This document shows, one piece after another, positions 22,903 to 29,600 of a stretch of 29,600 nucleotides of DNA. The position numbers and the translations under genes were made by a program. Position 1 is the first letter of the stretch; each line of letters starts with the position of its first letter. The notes below the pieces were generated by a model. The model was not told the DNA's origin, searched no databases, and saw only the letters and a list, made by a program, of their open reading frames with translations. The stretch is from Flavobacteriales bacterium UBA1959 (lineage in GTDB: Bacteria > Bacteroidota > Bacteroidia > Flavobacteriales_D > Sanyastnellaceae): contig DDEH01000013.1 of assembly GCA_002336085.1 (NCBI GenBank), positions 1 through 29,600 on the forward strand, read 5' to 3'.

Positions 22903-24816
22903 TTACTGAATGGCCAATCGAATAGTCGTTTGGTGATCACCTTGTGCAATGTTTACCAAATAAATTCCTGGGGCCCAGTGGCTTGTTTCCATTCTCTCCA
23001 CCATCGCCGTTGTTTGTATAGATAGCAAACGCTGACCCGTTGCACTCCAGACATCTACCTGATGAGATCCAGGTCGGTTGATGACCAATTCCACCTGGTC
23101 ATCAGCTGGGTTCGGATACATAGTAATATCTGCCGGATCAATAGCGGACGCAATGCCAACCCAGTCCTCAAATTCAAGATCAGCGCAGTCGCCTAAATCA
23201 TCGGTAGGCACACGCAAGTGAACAATATCATTGATGTCAATGGGATCTTCATCTCCACGCACGTGCAATCCGGGTTCAAAGTCACGCTGGTAAATGATTT
23301 CGAGTTTTCCATCGACAACGTCCGGTGCAATGGATCCAAATACGGCCTCGTAACCATCAAAATCAATGTCCGGTGTGAGGTCACACGCATCCTCTGTGTT
23401 CCACGTTACGCCACCATCCGTGCTGTGAACGACAAATTGGTGCCGGTAATTTTGAGCACCGGTAGAAAAATTCTCCATGATTGCCGAATACGTAATGTAC
23501 ATAGTGCCTGCGGCATCAGTTGCAATCGATGGGAACGCTGCACACCCCACAAAATAAGCGGCGATTTCATCGAAATCCAATGTTCCGCTCTCATCATAGT
23601 CGAATGAATAAGCAATGATTTGCGCACTGTCTGCCCCCATGGATTCATTCCAGTAGGCCAAGCCGTTTGTTCCTGGGAAATAGCTTGTCGTACCATCAAT
23701 GGTATCTGCATCCATGTAATACATCGAACCGAATGAAACATGAACCTGCCCGTAGGTGTCGATGTGCACATCGCCAGCCCCGTCGGCATTGAAAAACTCC
23801 TGAAACAAACCGTCCTCGTTATAATCCTCTCCTATTTCTGGCAAGCCCATATCAACTTCGTAAAGGTCCACAGGAAAGTCGACCAAGAGCTGCTTCTCCC
23901 AAGTATCTCCATTGTCCTGAGAAACCATGACAAAAGAGTCGCTAAAGTCATTAAAAGATGCAAAAGCAACGGTATTTCCACGGGCGTGAATAGCATAGGT
24001 GTCACCACTAAACCCGAAGAATTGACTGCTGTCAGCTTCTGGAAAAACATGGTCAATTATATCCCATGAGTCTCCACCGTCTTGTGAGCGATAGTAAACC
24101 AGTGCGCCGTCTTGCCCCTCGTAAAACCCGCCCCCGTTTGCCTCCGGTGTGGTCACGCAAATGACATGCAAGGAATTTCCGTCTTCACCTCCTGCAGCCA
24201 TTCGAGGCCACAACTTGCCGACAGCGATGTCACTTGGGATGCTGGCTTCGGTCCAAGCAGAACCTGTCGCTGCATCTCGCCATGCCATGTGCAATGGCGT
24301 ATCAATGCCCGGATGGCTCACGACCACTTCCCGGCCACTTCCTGTATGCACAATAGAAGGCCATCCTATGCGAGTTGATTCAATTCGCTCATAAGAGATT
24401 TCATCCCAAACAGTGCCATTATAAAAGTTATATCCAGTTCCACGATCCTCAAATGGAGTCAACTCCAAACTCATGGTCCACGCCGCAGAGATTGCATCTC
24501 CGCCGCCTGCCATGCGGTCATCAATTGCGGCATTGGACTGCAAGTCATACTGCGTGTAGCCAATAACCTGCCGCTCCACAATCAATTCGCGTGACATAAT
24601 GTGATCAACGTCGAAGCTAGATTCACCTTCTAGCGGTTGCTGAGGACGATCGGAAAAGTCTGCAATGGCCATCGTTGGCATCGGAGCTGCAATGCGCAGT
24701 GACGGGGTCATTTGCGGAACACCTTCTAACAGTTGCTGCCCTGTGGTCGCTATTGATTGTGCCATTCCGCTCTGTGCAAGAAGGCCAGCTAGTAAGGCCA
24801 GTGTAAAATGCTTCAT
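22903..24816 (-). CDS. Secreted protein with Asp-box repeats, EF-hand-like loops and T9SS sorting domain
   Basis: 637 residues. Sec signal MKHFTLALLAGLLAQSGMAQ, then a ~90-residue region and a probable sialidase-type beta-propeller with Asp-box motifs (YRSQDGGDSWD, VSQDNGDTWE, HSTDGGVTWN) and repeated Trp/Gly strands. Embedded are Ca-binding-like loops: DYNEDGLF, DYDESGTLDFDE (a full 12-residue EF-hand pattern) and DIDFDGYE. The C-terminal ~75 residues (MYPNPADDQVELVINRPGSH to GIYLVNIAQGDHQTTIRLAI) match a type A T9SS sorting domain, so it should be exported through the outer membrane. No catalytic residues of sialidases are recognisable; Asp boxes alone do not prove enzyme activity. The start at 24816 is fixed by the signal peptide. 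It has its own terminator. Confidence 0.87.
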   Translation of the reverse strand: MKHFTLALLAGLLAQSGMAQSIATTGQQLLEGVPQMTPSLRIAAPMPTMAIADFSDRPQQPLEGESSFDVDHIMSRELIVERQVIGYTQYDLQSNAAIDDRMAGGGDAISAAWTMSLELTPFEDRGTGYNFYNGTVWDEISYERIESTRIGWPSIVHTGSGREVVVSHPGIDTPLHMAWRDAATGSAWTEASIPSDIAVGKLWPRMAAGGEDGNSLHVICVTTPEANGGGFYEGQDGALVYYRSQDGGDSWDIIDHVFPEADSSQFFGFSGDTYAIHARGNTVAFASFNDFSDSFVMVSQDNGDTWEKQLLVDFPVDLYEVDMGLPEIGEDYNEDGLFQEFFNADGAGDVHIDTYGQVHVSFGSMYYMDADTIDGTTSYFPGTNGLAYWNESMGADSAQIIAYSFDYDESGTLDFDEIAAYFVGCAAFPSIATDAAGTMYITYSAIMENFSTGAQNYRHQFVVHSTDGGVTWNTEDACDLTPDIDFDGYEAVFGSIAPDVVDGKLEIIYQRDFEPGLHVRGDEDPIDINDIVHLRVPTDDLGDCADLEFEDWVGIASAIDPADITMYPNPADDQVELVINRPGSHQVDVWSATGQRLLSIQTTAMVERMETSHWAPGIYLVNIAQGDHQTTIRLAIQ

Positions 24817-24886
24817 ATGGGTTGATTTTAAGAAAACAAGTACCGAAAAGAACACAAAGAATCCAATTATTACACGCGTCCTTTTT

Positions 24887-25546
24887 TCACGATGACTTCA
24901 ATCGGGCGAGCATGGTTTCCCTTCCTACAACATCTTGATTCATTTCCACGCAAATCTCACTGTCTAAGGGAAGGAAAACATCAATGCGCGAACCAAATTT
25001 TATGAATCCAACTTCGTCGCCGTGAGTCAGTTGATCACCTTCCTTCAAGTACCAGCAAATGCGACGTGCCACAGCACCTGCAATTTGTCGGAATAGCACT
25101 GTACCGTGCTTGCCTTCGATGACATGCGTGGTCCGTTCATTTTCTGTACTGCTCTTCGGGTGCCATGCCACCAAATATTTCCCAGGATGGTGACGAGCCG
25201 CAAGCACACGACCAGCCATCGGAGACCATTGGGCATGCACATTAAGCGGACTCATGAAAATACTCACTTGAATACGTTCGTCCTTGAACCATTCTGTCTC
25301 CTGCACTTTTTCGATCACCACCACCTTTCCGTCGCTCGGGCAAAGCACATCCTCCAGCCGCTGCGAACCAATGGTACGGGAGGGCATTCGAAAAAAATTA
25401 ACAATCAATCCAACCATCACCAAGCATCCAAGTGCCAAGGCGTAAAAAGCCCAGGCCGGAAGCCAAGAGTACGCCGCGAAACAAATCGCGCCGGCAAGAA
25501 CAAGAACAACCGTTAGGGTCGCTGTACCTTCTCTGTGAAACGTCAT
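24887..25546 (-). CDS. psd: Phosphatidylserine decarboxylase, short PSD-A type
   Basis: 219 residues, converting phosphatidylserine to phosphatidylethanolamine at the membrane. Two N-terminal hydrophobic segments (about 9-28 and 31-52) precede the catalytic part: CPSDGKVVVIEK, IFMSPLNVHAQWSPMAGRV, RHHPGKYLVAWHPKSSTENE and VGFIKFGSRIDVF. The Gly-Ser pair (G185-S186) in FGSRID is the self-cleavage site that generates the pyruvoyl group in this family. The length fits the short PSD-A class rather than the long E. coli type. The start overlaps the cdsA stop (ATGA), so the two steps of the same pathway are translationally coupled. No terminator is evident in the 70 bases before the T9SS gene. Confidence 0.95.
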   Translation of the reverse strand: MTFHREGTATLTVVLVLAGAICFAAYSWLPAWAFYALALGCLVMVGLIVNFFRMPSRTIGSQRLEDVLCPSDGKVVVIEKVQETEWFKDERIQVSIFMSPLNVHAQWSPMAGRVLAARHHPGKYLVAWHPKSSTENERTTHVIEGKHGTVLFRQIAGAVARRICWYLKEGDQLTHGDEVGFIKFGSRIDVFLPLDSEICVEMNQDVVGRETMLARLKSS

Positions 25547-26193
25547 GGGAAAAGTAAATTCAATTGAAATGTCAAAGGGTGCAAATATAAAATCAAGCCA
25601 TACACAGGAGCGGCGATTGTAAATCCATCAAACCGATCCAAAATACCGCCATGACCGGGCATAAATGTTCCCGAATCTTTGATACCATTTGTACGTTTCC
25701 ATGCGCTCTCAAATAAATCACCTGCGGTAGCCAAAACGGCCATGAGAAGCCCCAGCCAAACGGCATTCCAACCGAATAAAAAGCCCGCCGCAATTGCGGC
25801 AAAGAAAGCGCCTCCAAAAAATCCTTCCCATGACTTACCCGGTGACACAGTGGGCATCAGTTTGTGCTTACCAAAGGGCTTGCCCACGAAGTAAGCGCCA
25901 GAATCATTGGCCCAAATCAAAAACAAGAAACTCAAGACTTGCGCTGGTGCATGAGCACCTGATTTGTTCCAGCCCAATTGGCACATCAAATAAACCCACG
26001 CTGCCGCAGCAACGACGAAAACTACACTTATAACTCCATTGTTCGACTTCGTTCCTGCGTGCATCTCTCGCGCACCTTGAATTCCAACAATACACCAAAG
26101 TGCCATGTTCGTCCATGGACTTAACATGACCAAAACCACAACGACTGAGCCGAAGATGGCACCCGTAATGCTTCTAGTTTTCGTTTCAGTCAT
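25543..26193 (-). CDS. cdsA: Phosphatidate cytidylyltransferase CdsA, unusually short
   Basis: An integral membrane enzyme making CDP-diacylglycerol from phosphatidate and CTP. The full signature is present near the C-terminus: SAWKRTNGIKDSGTFMPGHG, then GILDRFDG, together with IWANDSGAYFVGKPFGKHKL and SPGKSWEGFFGG. At 216 residues it is shorter than the usual 265-285; the N-terminal half seems to lack one or two membrane helices between GAREMHAG and the active-site region. The ATG at 26193 (MTETKTRSITG) fits the family; the frame can be read from a TTG at 26211, which would overlap the upstream gene. It is preceded by a 7-base gap and followed by an ATGA overlap with psd. Confidence 0.93.
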   Translation of the reverse strand: MTETKTRSITGAIFGSVVVVLVMLSPWTNMALWCIVGIQGAREMHAGTKSNNGVISVVFVVAAAAWVYLMCQLGWNKSGAHAPAQVLSFLFLIWANDSGAYFVGKPFGKHKLMPTVSPGKSWEGFFGGAFFAAIAAGFLFGWNAVWLGLLMAVLATAGDLFESAWKRTNGIKDSGTFMPGHGGILDRFDGFTIAAPVYGLILYLHPLTFQLNLLFP

Positions 26194-26200
26194 GGTTGGA

Positions 26201-26416
26201 TCAGGTTTCAAAAGAAGAACTCTCCTTTTGACTCAAGGCCTCTAAGGCACGATCTCGGTCTTGGTCTTGTACCAAGAGCTCAACCAAGCCAAATAAATAA
26301 CTACTATCTCGCTTGTTCAAAACCACCGCTGGGATTTTCAATTGGTCGAGCACAGATCTCCTCAATTCCACGGCCAGCGGAAAGCTGTCACTGTACACCA
26401 CCGTCCACCCTTCCAT
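26201..26416 (-). CDS. DUF2007-family small protein
   Basis: 71 residues with the DUF2007 (putative signal-transducing protein) pattern: WTVVYSDSFPLAVELRRSVL, then LDQLKIPAVVLNKRDSSYLF and a C-terminal VELLVQDQDRDRALEAL. The fold is ferredoxin-like, GlnB-related, in characterised structures; the role is not known. Its start overlaps the ftsH stop by one base (TAATG) and it ends 7 bases before cdsA, so it is an integral member of the rsfS-ftsH-cdsA-psd operon. Proteins of this type at this position occur in other Flavobacteria (recalled), suggesting a link to FtsH or lipid synthesis, which is inference. Confidence 0.87.
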   Translation of the reverse strand: MEGWTVVYSDSFPLAVELRRSVLDQLKIPAVVLNKRDSSYLFGLVELLVQDQDRDRALEALSQKESSSFET

Positions 26417-28455
26417 TATGCATTGGATTCTGCAGGCGCATCGTCCTCCGAAACTTGTTCATCCTCAGCCAGTGAGTCGGCGTTAGCAGAAGGCTCTTCG
26501 GTTACTGGCGATGAGACGGGTTCTGATTTTTTTGGACGTGCTGCGACCGGATCTGGTGCTTTCTTAAATGGACGTTCACCCAAAATTCGTTGGACGTCCT
26601 CTCGAAAAATGACTTCATTCTGAAGCAGGGAATCCGCGAGTCCGCTGAGTTTATCAAAGTTGGCCTGAAGGATATCCTTGGCGCGTTGGTATGCGCCCTC
26701 GATCAACTTACCAACCTCCTCATCAATGATGCGTGAAGTTTCTTCGCTGTATGGCTTAGTAAACGTTTGATCTCCGCTGCTGTCATAATAACTACGGTTT
26801 CCAATCTTGTCGTTCAGCCCGTAAATGCTGACCATAGCATACGCCTGTTTCGTAACCTTTTCAAGGTCACTCAAGGCTCCTGTAGAAATTTTACCAAAAA
26901 CCAATTCTTCTGCCGCACGCCCTCCGAGGGCAGCGCACATCTCGTCCAGCATTTGCTCTGTGGTCGTGATTTGTCGTTCCTCTGGTAGGTACCAAGCTGC
27001 ACCCAAAGATTGCCCCCTTGGCACAATACTGACCTTGACAAGCGGCGAAGCAAACTCAACCAACCAACTCACCACCGCATGACCGGCTTCGTGAAAAGCA
27101 ATGGTTTTTTTCTCGTGCGCAGAAATGATTTTTGTTCTTTTTTCCAGTCCTCCAATAATGCGGTCTACCGCATCCAAGAAGTCCTGATGGATTACCTTAT
27201 CTCGGTCCTTCCTAGCAGCATACAAAGCCGCTTCATTGCACACATTGGCAATATCTGCTCCGCTGAAGCCAGGCGTTTGACGCGAGAGAAAGTCTACATC
27301 AATTGAATCGTCCACCTTGATGGGACCGAGGTGCACTTCAAAGATCGCTAAGCGCTCTGTGAGATCCGGCATGTCCACGTAAATCTGTCGATCAAAGCGA
27401 CCGGCTCGCATCAACGCTTTGTCCAAAATATCTGCGCGGTTGGTTGCTGCCAAAATAATCACACCACTGTTTGTTCCGAAACCGTCCATTTCAGTCAGCA
27501 GTTGATTCAAAGTATTTTCGCGTTCATCGTTGGAACCCATGCTCGCATTTTTGCCGCGTGCGCGACCTATAGCGTCAATTTCATCGATGAAGATGATGGC
27601 AGGAGATTTCTCTTTGGCTTGCTTAAACAAATCGCGCACACGCGACGCTCCTACCCCTACAAACATCTCCACGAAGTCTGATCCACTCAATGAAAAGAAG
27701 GGCACTTGCGCCTCCCCCGCTACTGCCTTGGCAAGCAAAGTTTTCCCTGTCCCCGGAGGGCCTACTAACAAAGCTCCCTTCGGGATTTTTGCTCCTAGCT
27801 TGGTATATTTTTCTGGAGCTTTCAAAAAAGCAACGATTTCTTCGAGTTCCTCTTTTGCTCCATCGAGTCCAGCCACATCTTTAAAATTCACATCCGTTCC
27901 CTTGCCCTTCTCAAAAAGCTGCGCTTTGGATTTCCCAATATTGAAAATCTGTCCGCCGCCGCCACCTCCGCCGCCAAGACGACGCATTAAGAGAATCCAA
28001 ACACCGATCATAAGTCCAAAGAAAATGACGTAGGTGAGCATCTGCTGTCCCCATTCATTGACCGGCTCGTAAACATATTCAATATCCGGATTCTCGGACA
28101 GCGCCTTCATGTCGTCGAGATAGGCGTCACCTGCAGGAACATTCAGCCAGTAATCTGACGAGCGGTATACCGACTTCAACAATGATTGCTCGTCATCGCC
28201 ATCAGACTCTGCCTCTCGAACGGATTCATTGAGCATAAAAGTGGCCCGCTGGCCATCAAAAGTTACGCGCTTCACATCTCGATTTTCAATGCGCTCTTTG
28301 AACTCTGCCCATTGAATCTGGCGCCCGTCTTGACCGCTATTGAGCAAAAGCATGCCCAACAACAACACGACAATCACTGCATAAATCCAGTAAAAATTCA
28401 GTGAAGGCTTCTCTCCATTCCGATTTCCAGTGCCTTGGTCTTTTTGTTCTTCCAT
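26416..28455 (-). CDS. ftsH: ATP-dependent zinc metalloprotease FtsH
   Basis: 679 residues. A membrane-anchored AAA+ protease that degrades misfolded membrane proteins and short-lived regulators. N-terminal helix (about 21-39), periplasmic domain, second helix (about 141-157) and an eight-Gly linker (161-168). The AAA domain has Walker A GPPGTGKT (232-239), Walker B IIFIDEIDAIG (287-297) and the second region of homology ATNRADILDKALMRAGRFDR. The protease zinc site is HEAGH (455-459), with a further acidic ligand expected in SDLEKVT. The tail (635-679) is acidic and Ser/Pro-rich. It lies 7 bases after rsfS and overlaps the DUF2007 start by one base. Confidence 0.98.
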   Translation of the reverse strand: MEEQKDQGTGNRNGEKPSLNFYWIYAVIVVLLLGMLLLNSGQDGRQIQWAEFKERIENRDVKRVTFDGQRATFMLNESVREAESDGDDEQSLLKSVYRSSDYWLNVPAGDAYLDDMKALSENPDIEYVYEPVNEWGQQMLTYVIFFGLMIGVWILLMRRLGGGGGGGGQIFNIGKSKAQLFEKGKGTDVNFKDVAGLDGAKEELEEIVAFLKAPEKYTKLGAKIPKGALLVGPPGTGKTLLAKAVAGEAQVPFFSLSGSDFVEMFVGVGASRVRDLFKQAKEKSPAIIFIDEIDAIGRARGKNASMGSNDERENTLNQLLTEMDGFGTNSGVIILAATNRADILDKALMRAGRFDRQIYVDMPDLTERLAIFEVHLGPIKVDDSIDVDFLSRQTPGFSGADIANVCNEAALYAARKDRDKVIHQDFLDAVDRIIGGLEKRTKIISAHEKKTIAFHEAGHAVVSWLVEFASPLVKVSIVPRGQSLGAAWYLPEERQITTTEQMLDEMCAALGGRAAEELVFGKISTGALSDLEKVTKQAYAMVSIYGLNDKIGNRSYYDSSGDQTFTKPYSEETSRIIDEEVGKLIEGAYQRAKDILQANFDKLSGLADSLLQNEVIFREDVQRILGERPFKKAPDPVAARPKKSEPVSSPVTEEPSANADSLAEDEQVSEDDAPAESNA

Positions 28456-28462
28456 GAGTTAA

Positions 28463-28819
28463 TCAAACTTCGTCAATGGTCTCAATGTTCGCATCGCCCC
28501 ACAATTCCTCTAAAGCATAAAGTTCCCGCATTTCCTCGTGAAACACATGGACCACAACGTCACTGTAGTCCAGAACGGCCCATTCACCATTTCGCAAACC
28601 CTGCTTGCCCCATGGTTTCTCTAAAGCCTTATCCGTTGTAACCCGCTCCACCGACTGGGCAAGCGCCTCCACTTGCGTGCGGCTCGTTCCATGCGCAATC
28701 ACAAACCACTCAGCAACAGCATGGGGTATGTGACGCAAATCCAAAACTGTGATTCGTTTTCCTTTGACTTCTTGAAGTCCCTCAATGACTGCATTGAGCA
28801 GGGGTGGTTCTTGTACCAA
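28463..28819 (-). CDS. rsfS: Ribosomal silencing factor RsfS
   Basis: 118 residues of the RsfS/Iojap family, which binds uL14 on the 50S subunit and blocks subunit joining in starvation. Family features are LLNAVIEGLQEVKGKRITVL, VAEWFVIAHGTSRTQVEALA, KPWGKQGLRNGEWAVLDYSD and VVHVFHEEMRELYALEELWG. The only start that keeps the N-terminus is TTG at 28819; an in-frame TAG lies three codons upstream and no ATG precedes the conserved region. It is first in the operon with ftsH (7-base gap). It diverges from birA across 175 bases that hold no other gene; a TATCTTTC at 28860-28853 (minus) is a weak promoter candidate. Confidence 0.95.
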   Translation of the reverse strand: MVQEPPLLNAVIEGLQEVKGKRITVLDLRHIPHAVAEWFVIAHGTSRTQVEALAQSVERVTTDKALEKPWGKQGLRNGEWAVLDYSDVVVHVFHEEMRELYALEELWGDANIETIDEV

Positions 28820-28938
28820 GTTAAGCTAGCGTTAGTGGTGGTTTACAAAGGTGAAAGATACAATGCAACATCAATTGAGCGTTTAAAGCTTATGAGAAAA
28901 CATGCCAACATAGGGCCACGCAAATTGCGCTAGGCCTG

Positions 28939-28946
28939 TATATTTG
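28939..28946 (+). promoter_or_regulatory. Candidate birA -7 box
   Basis: TATATTTG matches TAnnTTTG exactly, 48 bases before the proposed TTG start of birA. There is no -33 TTG at usual spacing (an ATTGC lies only 11 bases upstream). Confidence 0.4.
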
Positions 28947-28994
28947 GTAAGCGCATCTCAAAATTAATGCCCTTGTGGCAAAACACTAAACGAA

Positions 28995-29600
28995 TTGGAC
29001 ATTCACCGGCATCATTTTGAACGCTGCGAAAGCACGAATAATGAAGCGAATCGCTGGCTAAAGCTCAATGTCAATGGCCGCGTAGCCGTATTTACCGCTG
29101 AAGATCAATTCGAAGGCAAGGGTCAACGCGGTTCCCGCTGGGAGCAGGCTCCTGGATTGGATTTGGCTTGGAGCATGGCTATTAAATGGCCCAAGGGTAC
29201 AGCGGCCATGGCGATGAAGCATGAAAATGCCTGGTTTTTGATCAACAAAGGGGTCACCCTTGCGGCCCTTGCGACCGTTCAGGAGGCGTTAGGCGCAAGC
29301 CCCTCGAATCTTTGCATCAAATGGCCCAATGATTTATTTGTTCAGAAACAGGAGATTTGGAAGAAATGTGGCGGGATCCTCATTGAAAATACGTGGCAAG
29401 GGCCATCCATAGTTGGAACCGTGATTGGAATAGGCATCAATGCCTTATCCTCGCACCTGACTGGTACGCGTACCTCCTTGGCTGAAGTCACAGGGCAAGG
29501 ACCTCAGACTGAATTCCAGCCACAATTCCTGGCAAAACAATTGGAAAAGAATGTGCTACATGCCATTCATCAATGGGAGTCATCGATTTCAGATGCAGCT
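28995..29600 (+). CDS. birA: Biotin--[acetyl-CoA-carboxylase] ligase, partial
   Basis: 202 codons are present and the gene continues past the window. The translation shows the biotin protein ligase catalytic domain: HHFERCESTNNEANRW (the ESTN motif), EGKGQRGSRWEQAPG (the GxGxxG biotinyl-AMP loop), LAWSMAIKWP, NLCIKWPNDLF and KKCGGILIEN, then VGTVIGIGINAL. The enzyme attaches biotin to the acetyl-CoA carboxylase carrier protein. There is no N-terminal DNA-binding domain, so it is not a BirA-type repressor. The in-frame stop at 28965 and the absence of any ATG before the ESTN motif make TTG at 28995 the likely start. birA diverges from rsfS. Confidence 0.92.
   Translation, partial: MDIHRHHFERCESTNNEANRWLKLNVNGRVAVFTAEDQFEGKGQRGSRWEQAPGLDLAWSMAIKWPKGTAAMAMKHENAWFLINKGVTLAALATVQEALGASPSNLCIKWPNDLFVQKQEIWKKCGGILIENTWQGPSIVGTVIGIGINALSSHLTGTRTSLAEVTGQGPQTEFQPQFLAKQLEKNVLHAIHQWESSISDAA

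Noticed and set aside
27950..27985. GC-rich simple repeat coding for eight consecutive glycines in ftsH
   Set aside because: A Gly-rich linker after the second membrane helix is usual for FtsH in this phylum; the reading frame is intact, so it is not a separate element.
1..29600. CRISPR arrays, tRNA/rRNA genes, insertion sequences, phage or toxin-antitoxin genes
   Set aside because: Looked for direct repeats, transposase-like frames and RNA-gene motifs by eye on both strands and saw none.

Overview
The window reads as chromosomal core sequence from a member of the Bacteroidota, most likely a Flavobacteriales lineage (Cryomorphaceae/Schleiferiaceae-like; the family level is inference). The grounds are a long Bacteroidetes-type IspH, a type IX secretion (T9SS) C-terminal sorting domain, a Bacteroidetes-type LptD, the birA | rsfS-ftsH-DUF2007-cdsA-psd order, absence of clear Shine-Dalgarno motifs, and TAnnTTTG-type -7 promoter boxes. 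Base composition looks even, with roughly half G+C. I see no phage genes, transposases, tRNA/rRNA genes, CRISPR array or other sign of recent transfer.

Layout. 1-5530 (minus strand): start of a rhomboid protease, mutL, a small membrane protein, ispH, a small putative lipoprotein and a saccharopine-dehydrogenase-family oxidoreductase. 5633-9078 (plus): three consecutive predicted lipoproteins, one TPR plus CsgG/LpoB-like and two LPP20-like, closed by an intrinsic terminator. 9145-10404: a solitary glutamine amidotransferase (pabA/trpG type), divergent ridA and a small membrane protein. 10437-12908 (minus): lptD. 12907-21129 (plus): a long run of amidase, MCE/MlaD lipid-transport protein, two Fe-S electron-transfer proteins, fabG, a VWA-type membrane protein and an SPFH/prohibitin protein, with mostly very short gaps. 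21243-24816 (minus): rpmB, cinA and a secreted T9SS cargo protein with Asp-box and EF-hand-like motifs. 24887-28819 (minus): the rsfS-ftsH-DUF2007-cdsA-psd operon. 28995-end (plus): birA, cut by the window edge.

The common theme is the cell envelope: LPS insertion (LptD), peptidoglycan hydrolysis (amidase), lipid trafficking (MCE), phospholipid synthesis (CdsA, Psd), membrane quality control (FtsH, SPFH, rhomboid) and a three-lipoprotein module. The points I would look at first are the lptD/amidase divergent start, where the two ATGs share a CATG and two overlapping promoters appear to face each other; the three-lipoprotein CsgG/LPP20 module; the MCE/Fe-S protein pairing; a MutL whose endonuclease motif is degenerate; and several genes whose promoter box lies only 4-7 bases before the ATG, which suggests leaderless mRNAs. 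I did not find a dramatic new defence or mobile system.
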